Below are positions 33,445 through 43,700 of a stretch of DNA of 64,000 nucleotides, piece after piece. Numbering within the stretch: position 1 is the stretch's first letter; every line of letters begins with the position of its first letter. Made by a program: the position numbers and the translations under genes. The notes beneath the pieces were generated by a model that saw only the letters and a list, made by a program, of their open reading frames with translations, was not told the origin of the DNA and searched no databases. The stretch is from Bifidobacterium mizhiense (lineage in GTDB: Bacteria > Actinomycetota > Actinomycetes > Actinomycetales > Bifidobacteriaceae), in contig NZ_BPWE01000004.1 in assembly GCF_020884755.1 (NCBI RefSeq), positions 1-64,000 of the forward strand, written 5' to 3'.

Positions 33445-34200
33445 ATGACCGGATCCGATTCAGCGCAAAACCCAGCATCGCCTCGTCGTGTGCTACTCAA
33501 GCTCTCCGGAGAGGCCTTCGGGGGAGGCGAGGTCGGCATCGACGTGCAGGTGGTCAAGCGGGTGGCCAAGGAGATCGTCCAGGCAGTACAGAGTGGCGTG
33601 CAGGTGGCCATCGTGGTGGGCGGCGGCAACTTCTTCCGCGGAGCCGAGCTCAGCCAGGCCGGGATCGAGCGTTCGCGCGGCGACTACATGGGCATGCTGG
33701 GCACGGTCATGAACTGCCTTGCCCTGCAGGACTTCCTGGAGCAGGATGGTCAGGCCACCAGGGTACAGACAGCCATCACCATGGGTCAGGTGGCCGAGCC
33801 CTATATCCCGCTCAAGGCCATCCGTCACCTGGAAAAGGGTCGTGTGGTCATCTTCGGTGCCGGATCAGGCATGCCTTACTTCTCCACCGACACCGTCTCC
33901 ATCCAGCGGGCTCTGGAGATCCATTGCGTCGAGGTCCTCATGGGCAAGAACGGTGTGGACGGCGTGTACACGGCTGATCCGCACAAGCAGGCTTCTGCGC
34001 GCATGTTCACCAATCTGAGCTACCAGCGGGCTCTGGTGGACAATTTGGCCGTCATGGATGCGGCAGCCCTGTCCATGGCCCGGGACAACGATATGCCCAT
34101 CCGTGTCTTCGGACTGGAGGGTGAAGGCAACGTGACCGGAGCGCTCAAGGGCCAGCGTCTGGGCACCCTGGTCCACGGTGGTCCTGACCGTACCCTGTGA
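33445..34200 (+). CDS. pyrH: Uridylate kinase
   Basis: Phosphorylates UMP to UDP; bacterial hexameric type of the amino-acid-kinase fold. [44 protein letters not shown] and [15 protein letters not shown] are diagnostic. ATG 33445 is preceded by GGAGAAAGGG. Length is 251 residues. The order rpsB-tsf-pyrH-frr is conserved across bacteria. Confidence 0.97.
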   Translation: MTGSDSAQNPASPRRVLLKLSGEAFGGGEVGIDVQVVKRVAKEIVQAVQSGVQVAIVVGGGNFFRGAELSQAGIERSRGDYMGMLGTVMNCLALQDFLEQDGQATRVQTAITMGQVAEPYIPLKAIRHLEKGRVVIFGAGSGMPYFSTDTVSIQRALEIHCVEVLMGKNGVDGVYTADPHKQASARMFTNLSYQRALVDNLAVMDAAALSMARDNDMPIRVFGLEGEGNVTGALKGQRLGTLVHGGPDRTL

Positions 34201-34314
34201 CCGGTTGCGGGCACACCCCGCGCCGCTTGGCCCCTGTGGCCCCATGGCCGTAGAGTATAAGAATGACGGACCTCGCGCGCACAGGCGGATGGTCCATACA
34301 GCAAGGAGCAGATC

Positions 34315-34869
34315 ATGACCACAGTGGTGGACCAGGCCGGAAGGCAGATGGACAAGAGCATCGAGGCGACCAAGGAGAACTTCTCGGGAATCAGGACCGG
34401 GCGTGCCAACCCCTCCTTCCTCAACGACATCATGGTGGAGTACTATGGCACTCCCACGCCCATCAAGTCGCTGGCATCCATCGGCGTCCCGGAGCCTCGC
34501 ACCCTGGCCGTCACCCCCTTCGACCCCTCCCAGGCGGGTGCGGTCGAGAAGGCCATCCGCGATTCGGACCTGGGCGTCAATCCCAGCCGTGACGGCAACG
34601 TCATCAGGGTCACCATGCCCGAGCTGACCGAGGAGCGCCGCCGGGATTACGTCAAGCTGGCCAAGACCAAGGCCGAGGAGGGCAAGGTGGCCGTCCGCAA
34701 CATCCGGCGCAAGGTCAAGGAGGAGCTGGAGGCCAAGGTCAAGGATGGCGACCTGGGCGAGGACGAGGGCAACCGGCTGCAGAAGGAGCTGGAGACCGTC
34801 ACCAAGCAGAAGAACGACATGATTGATCAGCTCCTGGATGCCAAGGAGAAGGAGATCCTCGAGGTCTGA
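34315..34869 (+). CDS. frr: Ribosome recycling factor
   Basis: Splits post-termination ribosomes together with EF-G. TGRANPSFLNDIMVEYYGTP, PSRDGNVIRVTMPELTEERR and the helical C-terminus are typical. Length is 184 residues; AAGGAG lies before the ATG. Confidence 0.97.
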   Translation: MTTVVDQAGRQMDKSIEATKENFSGIRTGRANPSFLNDIMVEYYGTPTPIKSLASIGVPEPRTLAVTPFDPSQAGAVEKAIRDSDLGVNPSRDGNVIRVTMPELTEERRRDYVKLAKTKAEEGKVAVRNIRRKVKEELEAKVKDGDLGEDEGNRLQKELETVTKQKNDMIDQLLDAKEKEILEV

Positions 34870-34894
34870 TCCGCCTGGGGAGGGTCCACACTTC

Positions 34895-35884
34895 ATGAGT
34901 ACTAAGGAAAGCTCGGCCGAGAAGGCCGGTCAGGATGCCGTCGCAAGCCTGAACAAGCGGACCGGGCGCAACATGCCGCAGGCGGTGGCCACTGGCGCGC
35001 TTTTGGTGGTCATCATCCTGGCCTGCATCCTGGTGCGCATCGACGCATTCATCTACCTGATCGTGATCTTCATGACCCTGGGGCTCTGGGAGCTCAGGGT
35101 GGACTTTGCCACGGCTGGCCTGCATATACCGGTGGTCGAGCTCTGGATCTGCTCGGCTGCCACCATGCTGGCCTCCTTCTACGCTCCTGATCACGTGGCG
35201 GTCATGACCGCCGGAGTTCTGATCACCGCCCTGGTCGGGGCCCTTGCGGCCACCCGCAACCATCGCCTGGGCGGTCGGCTGGTCAAGGCGGTGAACGCCA
35301 AGCTCTCGGGTAAGGATGCGCAGACCATGGCCGATGCCTCCTACGGCGCCGTAGATGGGGAGAACCGATCAAGCAGCCTGGCCAATGTGGGCGTCACCCT
35401 TCTGACCGTTGTCTACATCACCCTCCTGGCCTGTCTGATAACCCTGCCCACCACCTTCGGCGGGCATCCCGCCGCACACGCATTCATGGTGATTTTCCTG
35501 CCCGCCTTAAGCGACATCGGTGGTCTTCTCTTTGGCTCGCTCTTTGGCAAGCACAAGATCTCGCCCCGTATCTCTCCCGGCAAATCCGTGGAGGGGTTGG
35601 CAGGCTCCATGCTCTGCTGCCTGGTTGGCGCCCTGGTCATCTTCGCGGCCACCTATCCCATGGCGGTTTGGGGGCAGATCTGGTGGGTCGCCCTGCTCAT
35701 GGGCATCATGGTCGGAGTCACAGGCACCCTAGGGGATCTGAGCGCATCCTTGATCAAACGTGACCTGGGAATCAAGGACATGGGCCACCTGCTCAAGGGC
35801 CATGGCGGAGTACTGGACAGGGTGGATTCCATCCTCATGTCCGCACCATTCATCACACTGGTTCTTTTGATTACCGGTCTGTGA
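34895..35884 (+). CDS. cdsA: Phosphatidate cytidylyltransferase
   Basis: Makes CDP-diacylglycerol, the precursor of membrane phospholipids, in the cytoplasmic membrane. About 329 residues with several hydrophobic helices. The C-terminal signature is intact: ISPGKSVEGLAGS, then GTLGDLSASLIKRDLGIKDM and GHGGVLDRVDSILMSAP. GGGAGG lies about 9 bp before ATG 34895. It uses the same pathway as the pgsA-like gene at 44557. Confidence 0.95.
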   Translation: MSTKESSAEKAGQDAVASLNKRTGRNMPQAVATGALLVVIILACILVRIDAFIYLIVIFMTLGLWELRVDFATAGLHIPVVELWICSAATMLASFYAPDHVAVMTAGVLITALVGALAATRNHRLGGRLVKAVNAKLSGKDAQTMADASYGAVDGENRSSSLANVGVTLLTVVYITLLACLITLPTTFGGHPAAHAFMVIFLPALSDIGGLLFGSLFGKHKISPRISPGKSVEGLAGSMLCCLVGALVIFAATYPMAVWGQIWWVALLMGIMVGVTGTLGDLSASLIKRDLGIKDMGHLLKGHGGVLDRVDSILMSAPFITLVLLITGL

Positions 35885-35921
35885 CCGGTAATCGACGGCT
35901 GATACAGGATGAGGTAGAGGT

Positions 35922-37109
35922 ATGACAGATGTCGATTTGACCGGTGCCGAGCCTGAAACCGGCATCACCCCAGGAGGCAAAGATGGGGCTTTCCGCGACG
36001 TTCTGGCGGCCGACCACGCCCGTCGAGGCAAGCCACCGCGCCACTTTACGGATATGGACCAGCAGGAGCGTCAGGAGGTCTGCGCGCAACTGGGGCTGCC
36101 GAAATTCCGGGTCTCGCAGCTGGCCAACCATTACTTCAACCATCTGTCTACCAATCCGGACGACTTCACGGACTTTCCCGCAGCCAGCCGTCAGGAGGCC
36201 GCGCACCGCTTCTTCCCTGAACTGATCACCCCGGTCACTGTCCAGAAGGCTGACCAGGGGACGACCATCAAGACTCTCTGGGAGCTCTTCGACGGATCCA
36301 GGATTGAGTCTGTGCTTATGCGCTATCCCTCCAGGGCCACCCTCTGCATCTCCAGCCAGGTCGGCTGCGGCATGGGCTGTCCCTTCTGTGCCACCGGTCA
36401 GCTTGGATTGACCCGGAACATGTCGACCGGCGAGATTCTGGAACAGGTCAGGGCCGCCTCCCGGATGATGCGGTCCGGACAGGTTGCCGGAGGGCCCGGG
36501 CGTCTGAGCAACATCGTCTTCATGGGGATGGGCGAGCCCATGGGCAACTATCGGGCTGTGCTTTCCGCGGTCAGGCAGATCAGTGCCCTGCCGCCCAAGG
36601 GATTCGGCATCTCGGCCAGGAACATCACCGTCTCCACGGTGGGTGTGGTCCCCGGCATCCGCAAGCTCACCAAAGAGGGCATTCCGGTCCGTCTGGCCGT
36701 CTCCCTCCATGCTCCCAGCGACAAGCTGCGCGACGAGCTGGTGCCCATGAACAGGCGCTTCAACACCACCCAGGTTCTGGACGCGGCCCACGACTACTAC
36801 CTGGCCAGCGGCAGACGGGTCAGCATCGAGTACGCCCTGATGCGCGGCATCAACGACCAGGCCGAGCATGCCCACCTTCTGGCCAAGCGCCTCAACCACT
36901 ACGGGGACGACTGGGCTCATGTCAATCCCATACCCTTGAATCCAATCGAGGGGTCTCGTTGGACGGCCTCCAAGCCCGAGGACGAGCAGCGCTTCCTGGA
37001 CATCCTCCACAAGGCTGGTATCACTGCAACCATGAGGGACACCCGCGGATCGGACATCGACGGTGCCTGCGGGCAGCTGGCAGCCAAGGCCGTCAAGCTT
37101 CAGGCCTGA
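35922..37109 (+). CDS. rlmN: 23S rRNA (adenine2503-C2) methyltransferase RlmN
   Basis: Radical-SAM enzyme that methylates A2503 of 23S rRNA and A37 of some tRNAs. The Fe-S motif CxxxCxxC is C149-C153-C156 in GCGMGCPFCATG. MGMGEPMGNY and the later RRVSIEYALMRGIND are typical; a catalytic Cys occurs near the C-terminus (GACGQLA). 395 residues. It follows cdsA by 37 bp. Confidence 0.96.
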   Translation: MTDVDLTGAEPETGITPGGKDGAFRDVLAADHARRGKPPRHFTDMDQQERQEVCAQLGLPKFRVSQLANHYFNHLSTNPDDFTDFPAASRQEAAHRFFPELITPVTVQKADQGTTIKTLWELFDGSRIESVLMRYPSRATLCISSQVGCGMGCPFCATGQLGLTRNMSTGEILEQVRAASRMMRSGQVAGGPGRLSNIVFMGMGEPMGNYRAVLSAVRQISALPPKGFGISARNITVSTVGVVPGIRKLTKEGIPVRLAVSLHAPSDKLRDELVPMNRRFNTTQVLDAAHDYYLASGRRVSIEYALMRGINDQAEHAHLLAKRLNHYGDDWAHVNPIPLNPIEGSRWTASKPEDEQRFLDILHKAGITATMRDTRGSDIDGACGQLAAKAVKLQA

Positions 37110-37222
37110 ATCAGCTTTTACAATGCGTTCATGCCATAGTGTGGACATGCCAGGGTCTTCGGACACCAGAGCAGCTAAGGTCTTGACTCAAACAAATCGG
37201 TTCAGGCAGGAAGGCAGGTCGC

Positions 37223-37999
37223 ATGGCGGTAGCGGTTCGTGTCATTCCCTGCCTGGACGTAGACCAGGGCCGTGTGGTCAAAGGCGTCCACTTCAAAAAT
37301 CTGCGCGATGCGGGCGACCCGGTCGAACTGGCTTCCGCTTACTACCAGCAGGGCGCTGACGAACTGACCTTTCTGGATGTGACAGCCTCTGGAAGCGGAC
37401 GAGCCACCATGGTGGACCTGGTCAAGAGCACTGCCGACCAGATCTTCATTCCATTGACCGTCGGCGGAGGCGTGCGGACCCCGCAGGATGTCGATACTCT
37501 TTTGCGGTCAGGGGCCGACAAGGTCGGCATCAACACGGCAGCCATTGCCAATCCGCAGGTCATCGGGGATATCGCCCAGCGGTTCGGTCGCCAGGTCCTG
37601 GTGCTTTCGGTCGATGCCCGCCGATCCAATGCCCAGGGCATTACCTCAGGATATGAGGTGACCACCATGGGTGGCCACCAGTCCACCGGCATAGATGCCA
37701 TCGACTGGGTCAAGCAGGCCCAAGAACTCGGAGCCGGTGAGATCCTCCTCAACTCCATGGATGCAGACGGCACCCGTCAGGGATTCGATCTGGAGATGAT
37801 CGCCGACGTGCGCAAGGCCGTATCCCTTCCCCTCATCGCCAGCGGTGGCGCAGGCAAGGCCGCCGATTTTCCTCCTGCGGTCAAGGCCGGGGCCGATGCG
37901 GTCCTGGCGGCTTCCGTCTTCCATTTCGGCCAGGTGTCCATCAAGGATGTCAAGCAGGCGCTCCATACGGCCGGGTATCCGGTTCGATGGCAGGCCTGA
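37223..37999 (+). CDS. hisF: Imidazole glycerol phosphate synthase subunit HisF
   Basis: The cyclase subunit of the histidine pathway that joins ammonia to [24 protein letters not shown] carries the first catalytic Asp, and VLSVDARR the second. The (beta/alpha)8 phosphate motifs are GGGVRT and ASGGAG. 258 residues. The partner hisH is not in this window. The hisI gene follows at 140 bp. Confidence 0.97.
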   Translation: MAVAVRVIPCLDVDQGRVVKGVHFKNLRDAGDPVELASAYYQQGADELTFLDVTASGSGRATMVDLVKSTADQIFIPLTVGGGVRTPQDVDTLLRSGADKVGINTAAIANPQVIGDIAQRFGRQVLVLSVDARRSNAQGITSGYEVTTMGGHQSTGIDAIDWVKQAQELGAGEILLNSMDADGTRQGFDLEMIADVRKAVSLPLIASGGAGKAADFPPAVKAGADAVLAASVFHFGQVSIKDVKQALHTAGYPVRWQA

Positions 38000-38139
38000 A
38001 CCCAATCTGGCAGATAATTTCGACATCACATGCTGCATGGCACTTGCTGGCCATGTTGGCAGTCATCGGGAAACCATACCCATACCATAAACAATCAACC
38101 GGCAAGGATGTGTCGGACAAATCAGGAGAATGAGGATCA

Positions 38140-38553
38140 ATGTCACAGTCTTCGAAGGACCAGGAAGCACGTTTGGATCCGAGCATAGCGGCCAGGCTGA
38201 AGAAGGATTCCAAGGGACTTGTTGCCGCTGTGGTCCAGCAGTATGACAGCCGTCAGGTGCTCATGGTCGGATACATGGATGAGGAGGCCCTGAGACGGAC
38301 CCTGACCACGGGGAGGGTCACCTTCTGGTCCCGCTCCAGGCAGGAATACTGGCGTAAGGGGGACACCTCCGGACATGTCCAATACGTCAAGGGCGTCAGC
38401 ATCGACTGTGACGGGGACGCCTTGCTTATCGAAGTCGACCAGGTGGGGGCGGCCTGCCACACCGGACACAGGTCGTGTTTTGAAGCCGGAGGACCCTTGC
38501 CTGCGGTGCAGGGCAATCGTACTCAGGCACAGATGCAGAGCGAGGAAGGGTAA
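38140..38553 (+). CDS. hisI: Phosphoribosyl-AMP cyclohydrolase HisI
   Basis: Third step of histidine synthesis. [53 protein letters not shown] and the Cys residues that bind Zn are intact. 137 residues. HisE is encoded separately at 43387. AGGAGAATGAGG precedes the ATG. Confidence 0.97.
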   Translation: MSQSSKDQEARLDPSIAARLKKDSKGLVAAVVQQYDSRQVLMVGYMDEEALRRTLTTGRVTFWSRSRQEYWRKGDTSGHVQYVKGVSIDCDGDALLIEVDQVGAACHTGHRSCFEAGGPLPAVQGNRTQAQMQSEEG

Positions 38554-38624
38554 TGGGTAATCCAGTGCAGAAAGACGCTAAGGTTGTGACAGGGAATACA
38601 CAGGAAACTGGAGGGAAGGGCTCT

Positions 38625-40727
38625 ATGACCGTCTTGGATGAACTGGTTGCCGGCGCCGTGGAGGATGCAAGGAGCCGGGTGCAACAGATTCCCTTGGAAA
38701 GTCTCAAGCAACAGGTCAGGAGCATGAAGCGCAAACCTCTGGATGCCGCGCGACTGCTCAGGGAGAGCGTCGGCATTCCGATCATCGCGGAAATCAAGCG
38801 AGCCTCGCCCTCCAAGGGGTACCTTGCCGACATCAAAAATCCCGCCGCTCTAGCCCGGCAGTATGCCAACGGGGGTGCCTCGGCCATATCGGTCCTGACC
38901 GAGGGCAGACGCTTCCTGGGATCCTTGGAGGATCTGCGGCAGGTCAGACAGGCCGTGGGCATTCCCGTGCTCAACAAGAACTTCATCGTCTCCGACTACC
39001 AGGTCTGGGAGTCCAGGGCCAACGGGGCCGACATGATCCTGCTGATTGTGGCAGCCTTGGATGACACACGTCTCAAGCACCTGCTGGACCTGGCCGGGAG
39101 CCTGGGCATGACCGCCCTGGTCGAGACGCATGATCGTCAGGAGATCGAACGGGCCATCGCGGCCGGTGCCAAGGTGATTGGCATCAACGCCCGGAATCTG
39201 AAGGACCTGAGCGTCGACGTCGACCAGTATGCCCGCCTGGCTTCCAACCTGCCCAAGGATGTGGTCAAGGTGGCCGAGTCCGGAGTGTTCGGCACGGTCG
39301 AGCTGGAGCGGTACGCGCGGGCCGGGGCCGATGCGGTCCTGATAGGAGAAGGTCTGGTCACCTCCCAGGACCAGGAGGGTACGGTTCGCTTGCTGGTTCA
39401 GGCTGGTCACCGCTTCAAGGCCGCCGAGGCCAGACCCCTGTCGACCCATGACGGTCCCTATTTCGGCCCCTATGGCGGACGTTTCGTCCCTGAGGCCCTG
39501 GTGGGCGCCCTTGATGAGCTGGAGCGTGTCTACAAGGAGGCCAAGGCCGATCCGGCCTTCCGTGAGGAGCTGAACAGACTCAACCGGGTCTATGTGGGGC
39601 GTCCCTCGGCCCTGACACCAGCTCCTCGATTCGCCAAGCTGATCGGCGATCGGGTCGGCGGCCAGGTCAGGGTCTTCCTGAAAAGGGAGGACCTGAACCA
39701 CACGGGCGCCCACAAGATCAACAACGCCCTGGGTCAGGGGCTCCTGGTCAAGCGCATGGGCAAGACCCGGGTCATCGCTGAGACCGGTGCCGGTCAGCAC
39801 GGTGTGGCCACGGCCACGGTCTGTGCCCTCCTGGGCTTCAAGTGCCGAATTTACATGGGGCAGATCGATGCCCGCAGACAGGCCCTGAACGTGGCCAGGA
39901 TGCGGATGCTGGGAGCCGAAGTCGTCGAGGTGACTACAGGGACCAGGATCCTCAAGGATGCCATCAATGAGGCCTTGCGTGACTGGGTGACCAACGTAGA
40001 GTCCACCCACTACCTGCTGGGCACGGTCGCCGGCCCCCATCCCTTCCCAACCATCGTCAGGGACTTCCAGAAGATCATCGGCGAAGAGGCATCCGCACAG
40101 CTTTCCGCATACGGCATCGACCATCCTGACGGGGTTGTGGCCTGCGTCGGCGGGGGTTCCAACGCCATCGGCATCATGAACACCTTCCTGGACGATCCAC
40201 GGGTCTCCCTTTACGCATATGAGGCCGGCGGGGAAGGGCCCAAGTCGGGCAAGCACGCCATCCGCCTGTCGCCAGGCACCGGTCAGATCGGCGTCTTCCA
40301 AGGAACCAAGTCCTATCTCTTGGAGGACGACCAGGGTCAGACCATGGACACCTACTCCATCTCCGCCGGCCTGGATTACGCTTCGGTTGGACCCGAGCAT
40401 GCCTGGCTGCACGACATGGGCCGGGTCAAGTATGACTACGCAACCGACAAGGAGGCCATGCAGGCTTTCAGTGACCTCTGCCGGACCGAGGGCATCATCC
40501 CCGCCCTGGAGTCCTCGCACGCCTTGGCCGGAGCCAGCAAGGCAGCCACCGACCTTTTGCGCAAGGGAATCAGGAATCCTGTCATTCTGATCAACATCTC
40601 GGGCAGGGGCGATAAGGATGTAGCCACGGCGGGCAGATGGTTCGGCTACCTGTCCGAGCAGGAGGCCAGCGCTTTGGAAGCCCAGGCCGGGCACAGCAGA
40701 AGCGATCAAGCAGAAGAGGAGGCCTGA
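38625..40727 (+). CDS. trpCB: Fused indole-3-glycerol-phosphate synthase / tryptophan synthase beta (TrpC-TrpB)
   Basis: One frame encodes two tryptophan enzymes. Residues 1 to about 268 are Trp[42 protein letters not shown] and VAESGV. From about residue 273 TrpB begins ([12 protein letters not shown]), with PLP lysine K364 in [24 protein letters not shown] and [10 protein letters not shown]. There is no stop between them and only a short linker. An in-frame ATG at 38553 overlaps hisI, but ATG 38625 has GGAGGGAAGGG upstream and gives the normal TrpC N-terminus. The trpA gene follows directly, so IGP made by TrpC can pass to the TrpAB complex. Confidence 0.95.
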   Translation: MTVLDELVAGAVEDARSRVQQIPLESLKQQVRSMKRKPLDAARLLRESVGIPIIAEIKRASPSKGYLADIKNPAALARQYANGGASAISVLTEGRRFLGSLEDLRQVRQAVGIPVLNKNFIVSDYQVWESRANGADMILLIVAALDDTRLKHLLDLAGSLGMTALVETHDRQEIERAIAAGAKVIGINARNLKDLSVDVDQYARLASNLPKDVVKVAESGVFGTVELERYARAGADAVLIGEGLVTSQDQEGTVRLLVQAGHRFKAAEARPLSTHDGPYFGPYGGRFVPEALVGALDELERVYKEAKADPAFREELNRLNRVYVGRPSALTPAPRFAKLIGDRVGGQVRVFLKREDLNHTGAHKINNALGQGLLVKRMGKTRVIAETGAGQHGVATATVCALLGFKCRIYMGQIDARRQALNVARMRMLGAEVVEVTTGTRILKDAINEALRDWVTNVESTHYLLGTVAGPHPFPTIVRDFQKIIGEEASAQLSAYGIDHPDGVVACVGGGSNAIGIMNTFLDDPRVSLYAYEAGGEGPKSGKHAIRLSPGTGQIGVFQGTKSYLLEDDQGQTMDTYSISAGLDYASVGPEHAWLHDMGRVKYDYATDKEAMQAFSDLCRTEGIIPALESSHALAGASKAATDLLRKGIRNPVILINISGRGDKDVATAGRWFGYLSEQEASALEAQAGHSRSDQAEEEA

Positions 40728-41650
40728 TGATGGTCAACCAGCAATGGCAGTGGCAGAAAGCGCCCGTCCAGCCTGTCCAACCCCAGCCTGTGCAATCCCA
40801 GCCTGTCCAGCCTAAGGGGTTCAGCCGCACGGCCAGCCCGGTGGCGTCCACGCTGCAGGCCCTCCGCCAAGAGGGCAGGCCAGCATTCATCGGCTACTTC
40901 CCTTACGGGTTCCCTGACGTGCCCACATCCTTGGAGGCCATGCGGGTCATGGTGAAAAGCGGGGTCGACATCGTCGAGATCGGTCTGCCCTACAGCGACC
41001 CGGTCATGGATGGTCCGGTCATCCAAGCGGCCAGCAAGTGTGCCATCGACAATGGCGTCAAGGTCGAGGGTGTCTTCGACGCGGTCCGTCAGGTTCAGGC
41101 GGACGGTGCCAGGGCTCTGGTCATGAGCTACTGGAATCTGATCATGCATCACGGAGTAGCGGATTTTGCCGCCCGGATGGCCGAGGCCGGCGGGTCCGGG
41201 CTGGTCACCCCGGATCTGATCGTCGACGAATCCGGGGAATGGATAGAGCAGTCGGACCGGTATGGTCTTGACCGGGTCTATCTGGTCTCGCCCGACTCAA
41301 GTGATGCACGTCTGCAGATCACCTCCCGTGCAGCCAGAGGATTCGTCTACGCGACCTCCCGGATGGGCGTGACCGGCGAACGTACCAGCATGTCCAACTC
41401 GGCGCAGAACCTGGTGGCGAGAGTCAGGCAGGCTGGGGCCCCTTATGTCTGCGTGGGCATCGGGGTGTCTACCGCCCAGCAGGCCTCTCAGGTTGGCGCC
41501 TACGCGGACGGGGTCATCGTCGGCTCGGCCCTGGTCCACTGCCTTCTGGATGACGAGGGCAGGCCGCGGAAGGACCGTAGAAAGGCACTGGAGTCCCTGG
41601 CTGAGGTTTGCTCCGACCTGCGTTGGGGCATCTCCCAGGCCAGGAAGTGA
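40727..41650 (+). CDS. trpA: Tryptophan synthase alpha subunit with Gln/Pro-repeat N-terminal extension
   Basis: TrpA cleaves indole-3-glycerol phosphate to indole. FIGYFPYGFPDVPTSLEAM, VDIVEIGLPYSDPVMDGPVI (catalytic Glu and Asp) and RGFVYATSRMGVTGER are typical. The first 35 or so residues are unusual: QWQWQKAPVQPVQPQPVQSQ, from three 15-bp DNA repeats. ATG 40727 (or 40730) overlaps the trpCB stop; GAGGAGG lies 6-12 bp upstream. Total 307 residues against about 270 in other TrpA. Confidence 0.95.
   Translation: MMVNQQWQWQKAPVQPVQPQPVQSQPVQPKGFSRTASPVASTLQALRQEGRPAFIGYFPYGFPDVPTSLEAMRVMVKSGVDIVEIGLPYSDPVMDGPVIQAASKCAIDNGVKVEGVFDAVRQVQADGARALVMSYWNLIMHHGVADFAARMAEAGGSGLVTPDLIVDESGEWIEQSDRYGLDRVYLVSPDSSDARLQITSRAARGFVYATSRMGVTGERTSMSNSAQNLVARVRQAGAPYVCVGIGVSTAQQASQVGAYADGVIVGSALVHCLLDDEGRPRKDRRKALESLAEVCSDLRWGISQARK
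40768..40812 (+). repeat. Three tandem 15-bp repeats coding for QPVQ(P/S) in trpA
   Basis: Units CCAGCCTGTCCAACC, CCAGCCTGTGCAATC and CCAGCCTGTCCAGCC lie end to end at 40768-40782, 40783-40797 and 40798-40812. They stay in frame. Confidence 0.85.
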
Positions 41651-41687
41651 GTGGGGCTGTAAGGCCCAGGGGCTAGATTGGGGCTTT

Positions 41688-42599
41688 ATGACGCTTGCCT
41701 ACATTCCATCGCCAGGAATCTCCAGCTTCCATCTGGGGCCGGTCACCATCCGGTTCTATGCGCTGACCATGCTTCTGGCCATCATCGTGGCTGCCTGGAT
41801 CACCGCCAGGCGCTGGAAGAAGGAGGGTGGCCGGACCGACCAGATTCTGGACATCGCCATCTGCGCAGTACCGGCCGGCATCGTCGGCGCCAGGCTCTAC
41901 CACGTCATCACCACCCCTGAGCGGTATTTCGGAGCTGATGGCAATCCAGCCGATATTCTGCGCATCTGGCGTGGCGGTTTGGGCATCTGGGGTGCAGTCC
42001 TCCTGGGAGCACTGGCAGCCTGGGCCTGGTGCCGTCACAAGAGCTACCCGACCGCCCTGCTGGCCGACAGTGTGGCTCCTGCCCTTCTGGTGGCCCAGGC
42101 CATCGGGCGGCTGGGCAACTGGTTCAACCAGGAACTCTACGGGGCCCCCACCACGCTGCCCTGGGGACTGAAGATCGATGCGGCAGGTTCCGCCATTGGC
42201 AGCAGCGAACAGTGCTATGACGGGGCCACATGTCCGACAGGCACCCTCTTCCAACCCACATTTTTGTATGAGATGATCTGGAACCTGATTGGCGCAGCCC
42301 TCCTGGTCTGGATCGGCCACAAGGCCGTGAACGTGCTCAAAGCGGGCTCGCTCTTCGCACTCTATGTCATGTGGTACACCCTGGGGCGCACCTGGATCGA
42401 GGCCCTTCGCATCGACTTCGCCCACGAATTCCTGGGTGTCAGGGTCAACGTCTGGGTGTCCATGACGGTCTTCTTCCTGGCGGCTGCAGCCTTCGTCCTC
42501 ATAGCGCGCAAGGGCAAGCCGACCTCCCTGCTGTCCGAAAAGCTGCGGACCATCACCGAGCTTGAGGTGCGTCAGGAATCCGAGGCCCGGAGCAAGTAG
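41688..42599 (+). CDS. lgt: Prolipoprotein diacylglyceryl transferase
   Basis: Adds diacylglycerol to the lipobox Cys of lipoproteins; polytopic membrane protein. IPSPGISSFHLGPVTIRFYA at the N-terminus, AIGRLGNWFNQELYGAPTTLPWGLKID (the Lgt signature) and FLYEMIWNL are intact. 303 residues from ATG 41688. It stands behind trpA as in many actinobacteria. Its substrates in this window would include the lipoproteins at 3412, 16098 and 23658. Confidence 0.96.
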   Translation: MTLAYIPSPGISSFHLGPVTIRFYALTMLLAIIVAAWITARRWKKEGGRTDQILDIAICAVPAGIVGARLYHVITTPERYFGADGNPADILRIWRGGLGIWGAVLLGALAAWAWCRHKSYPTALLADSVAPALLVAQAIGRLGNWFNQELYGAPTTLPWGLKIDAAGSAIGSSEQCYDGATCPTGTLFQPTFLYEMIWNLIGAALLVWIGHKAVNVLKAGSLFALYVMWYTLGRTWIEALRIDFAHEFLGVRVNVWVSMTVFFLAAAAFVLIARKGKPTSLLSEKLRTITELEVRQESEARSK

Positions 42600-42676
42600 G
42601 ACAGGGGTCAGCTATCTGGGGGTCGGTAGGTGTGCAATTGAGCCACAAACCGGTGCCGCCGGTCTTCCGTACAACA

Positions 42677-42689
42677 TAGAATAATCTCC
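42677..42689 (+). promoter_or_regulatory. Candidate -10 element for a leaderless rpe transcript
   Basis: TAGAAT at 42677-42682, then AATCTCC, then ATG 42690. No ribosome binding site is present. The layout is the same as at leuS. Confidence 0.45.
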
Positions 42690-43355
42690 ATGAGCATTCA
42701 GATAGCACCCAGCATTCTTTCCGCCGATTTCGCCAACTTGGAGCGGGATCTCAAGGCTATTGCCAATGCCGATATGGTTCACGTGGATGTGATGGACCAC
42801 CATTTCGTTCCCAACCTGACGCTTGGCGAGCCCGTGGTGGAGCGCATCTGCCAGGTGACCGACCTACCGGTGGACGTGCATCTGATGATCGAGGATCCCG
42901 ACCGTTGGGCCCCGGAATTCGCCAAGCTGGGTGTTGCCTCCGTCACCTTCCATACCGGAGCCGTCCATGCCCCGGTCCGTCTGGCCCGCCAGCTGCACGA
43001 CATGGGGGTCAAGGCCTGCCTGGCCGTGCGCCCTGCCGAACCTGTGGAGCCGATATTCGACATTCTCGATGAGTTTGACATGATTCTGGTCATGACGGTG
43101 GAGCCAGGCTTCGGCGGCCAAAAGTTCCTGGACAATCAGATGCCAAAGACCCGCCGTCTTCGTGACCAGATCACCGCACGCGGTCTGAAGACCCACATCC
43201 AGGTGGATGGCGGGGTAAGCCCCACCACGGCTCCTATAGTGTCAGAAGCTGGAGCCGACGTTTTGGTCGCAGGCTCCGCGGTCTACGGCGCTGACGACCC
43301 GGCCAAGGCCATTGACCAGATCAGGCAGGCCGCGCAGGTAAGCTACAAGGACTGA
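42690..43355 (+). CDS. rpe: Ribulose-phosphate 3-epimerase
   Basis: Interconverts ribulose-5-phosphate and xylulose-5-phosphate, the latter being the substrate of the phosphoketolase pathway in bifidobacteria. [40 protein letters not shown] and [14 protein letters not shown] carry the metal ligands. 221 residues. It is followed by hisE after 31 bp. Confidence 0.97.
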   Translation: MSIQIAPSILSADFANLERDLKAIANADMVHVDVMDHHFVPNLTLGEPVVERICQVTDLPVDVHLMIEDPDRWAPEFAKLGVASVTFHTGAVHAPVRLARQLHDMGVKACLAVRPAEPVEPIFDILDEFDMILVMTVEPGFGGQKFLDNQMPKTRRLRDQITARGLKTHIQVDGGVSPTTAPIVSEAGADVLVAGSAVYGADDPAKAIDQIRQAAQVSYKD

Positions 43356-43386
43356 CGGGTTTTGCAGGAAGAATGGAGATAGCCAG

Positions 43387-43650
43387 ATGAAGACCTTCGA
43401 TGGGTTGTTTGAGGAGCTTACGACCAAGGCCAAGGAACGTCCGGATGGATCCTTGACCGTGGGCGAGCTGGATAAGGGCACGCATTTCATCGGCAAGAAA
43501 ATCAATGAAGAGGCTGGAGAGACCTGGATCGCCGCTGAGTATGAAGGCAAGGAGCGGACGGCCGAGGAGATGAGCCAACTGCTGTACCACATTCAGGTCA
43601 TGATGATCGATCGGGGCATCACCCTGGAGGATGTCTACAGGTATCTGTGA
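43387..43650 (+). CDS. hisE: Phosphoribosyl-ATP pyrophosphatase HisE
   Basis: Second step of histidine synthesis. A compact 87-residue helical protein with the MazG-like metal-binding pattern [20 protein letters not shown] and [14 protein letters not shown]. It lies 50 bp ahead of hisG. Confidence 0.95.
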   Translation: MKTFDGLFEELTTKAKERPDGSLTVGELDKGTHFIGKKINEEAGETWIAAEYEGKERTAEEMSQLLYHIQVMMIDRGITLEDVYRYL

Positions 43651-43700
43651 CCCCTGATCCTATCCCGCTGTAGATTCGCTTCCGCAATTAGGAGGTTGCC

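Noticed and set aside
38850-40709. 619-codon open frame on the minus strand opposite trpCB
   Set aside because: Antisense shadow of trpC-trpB, same composition artefact.
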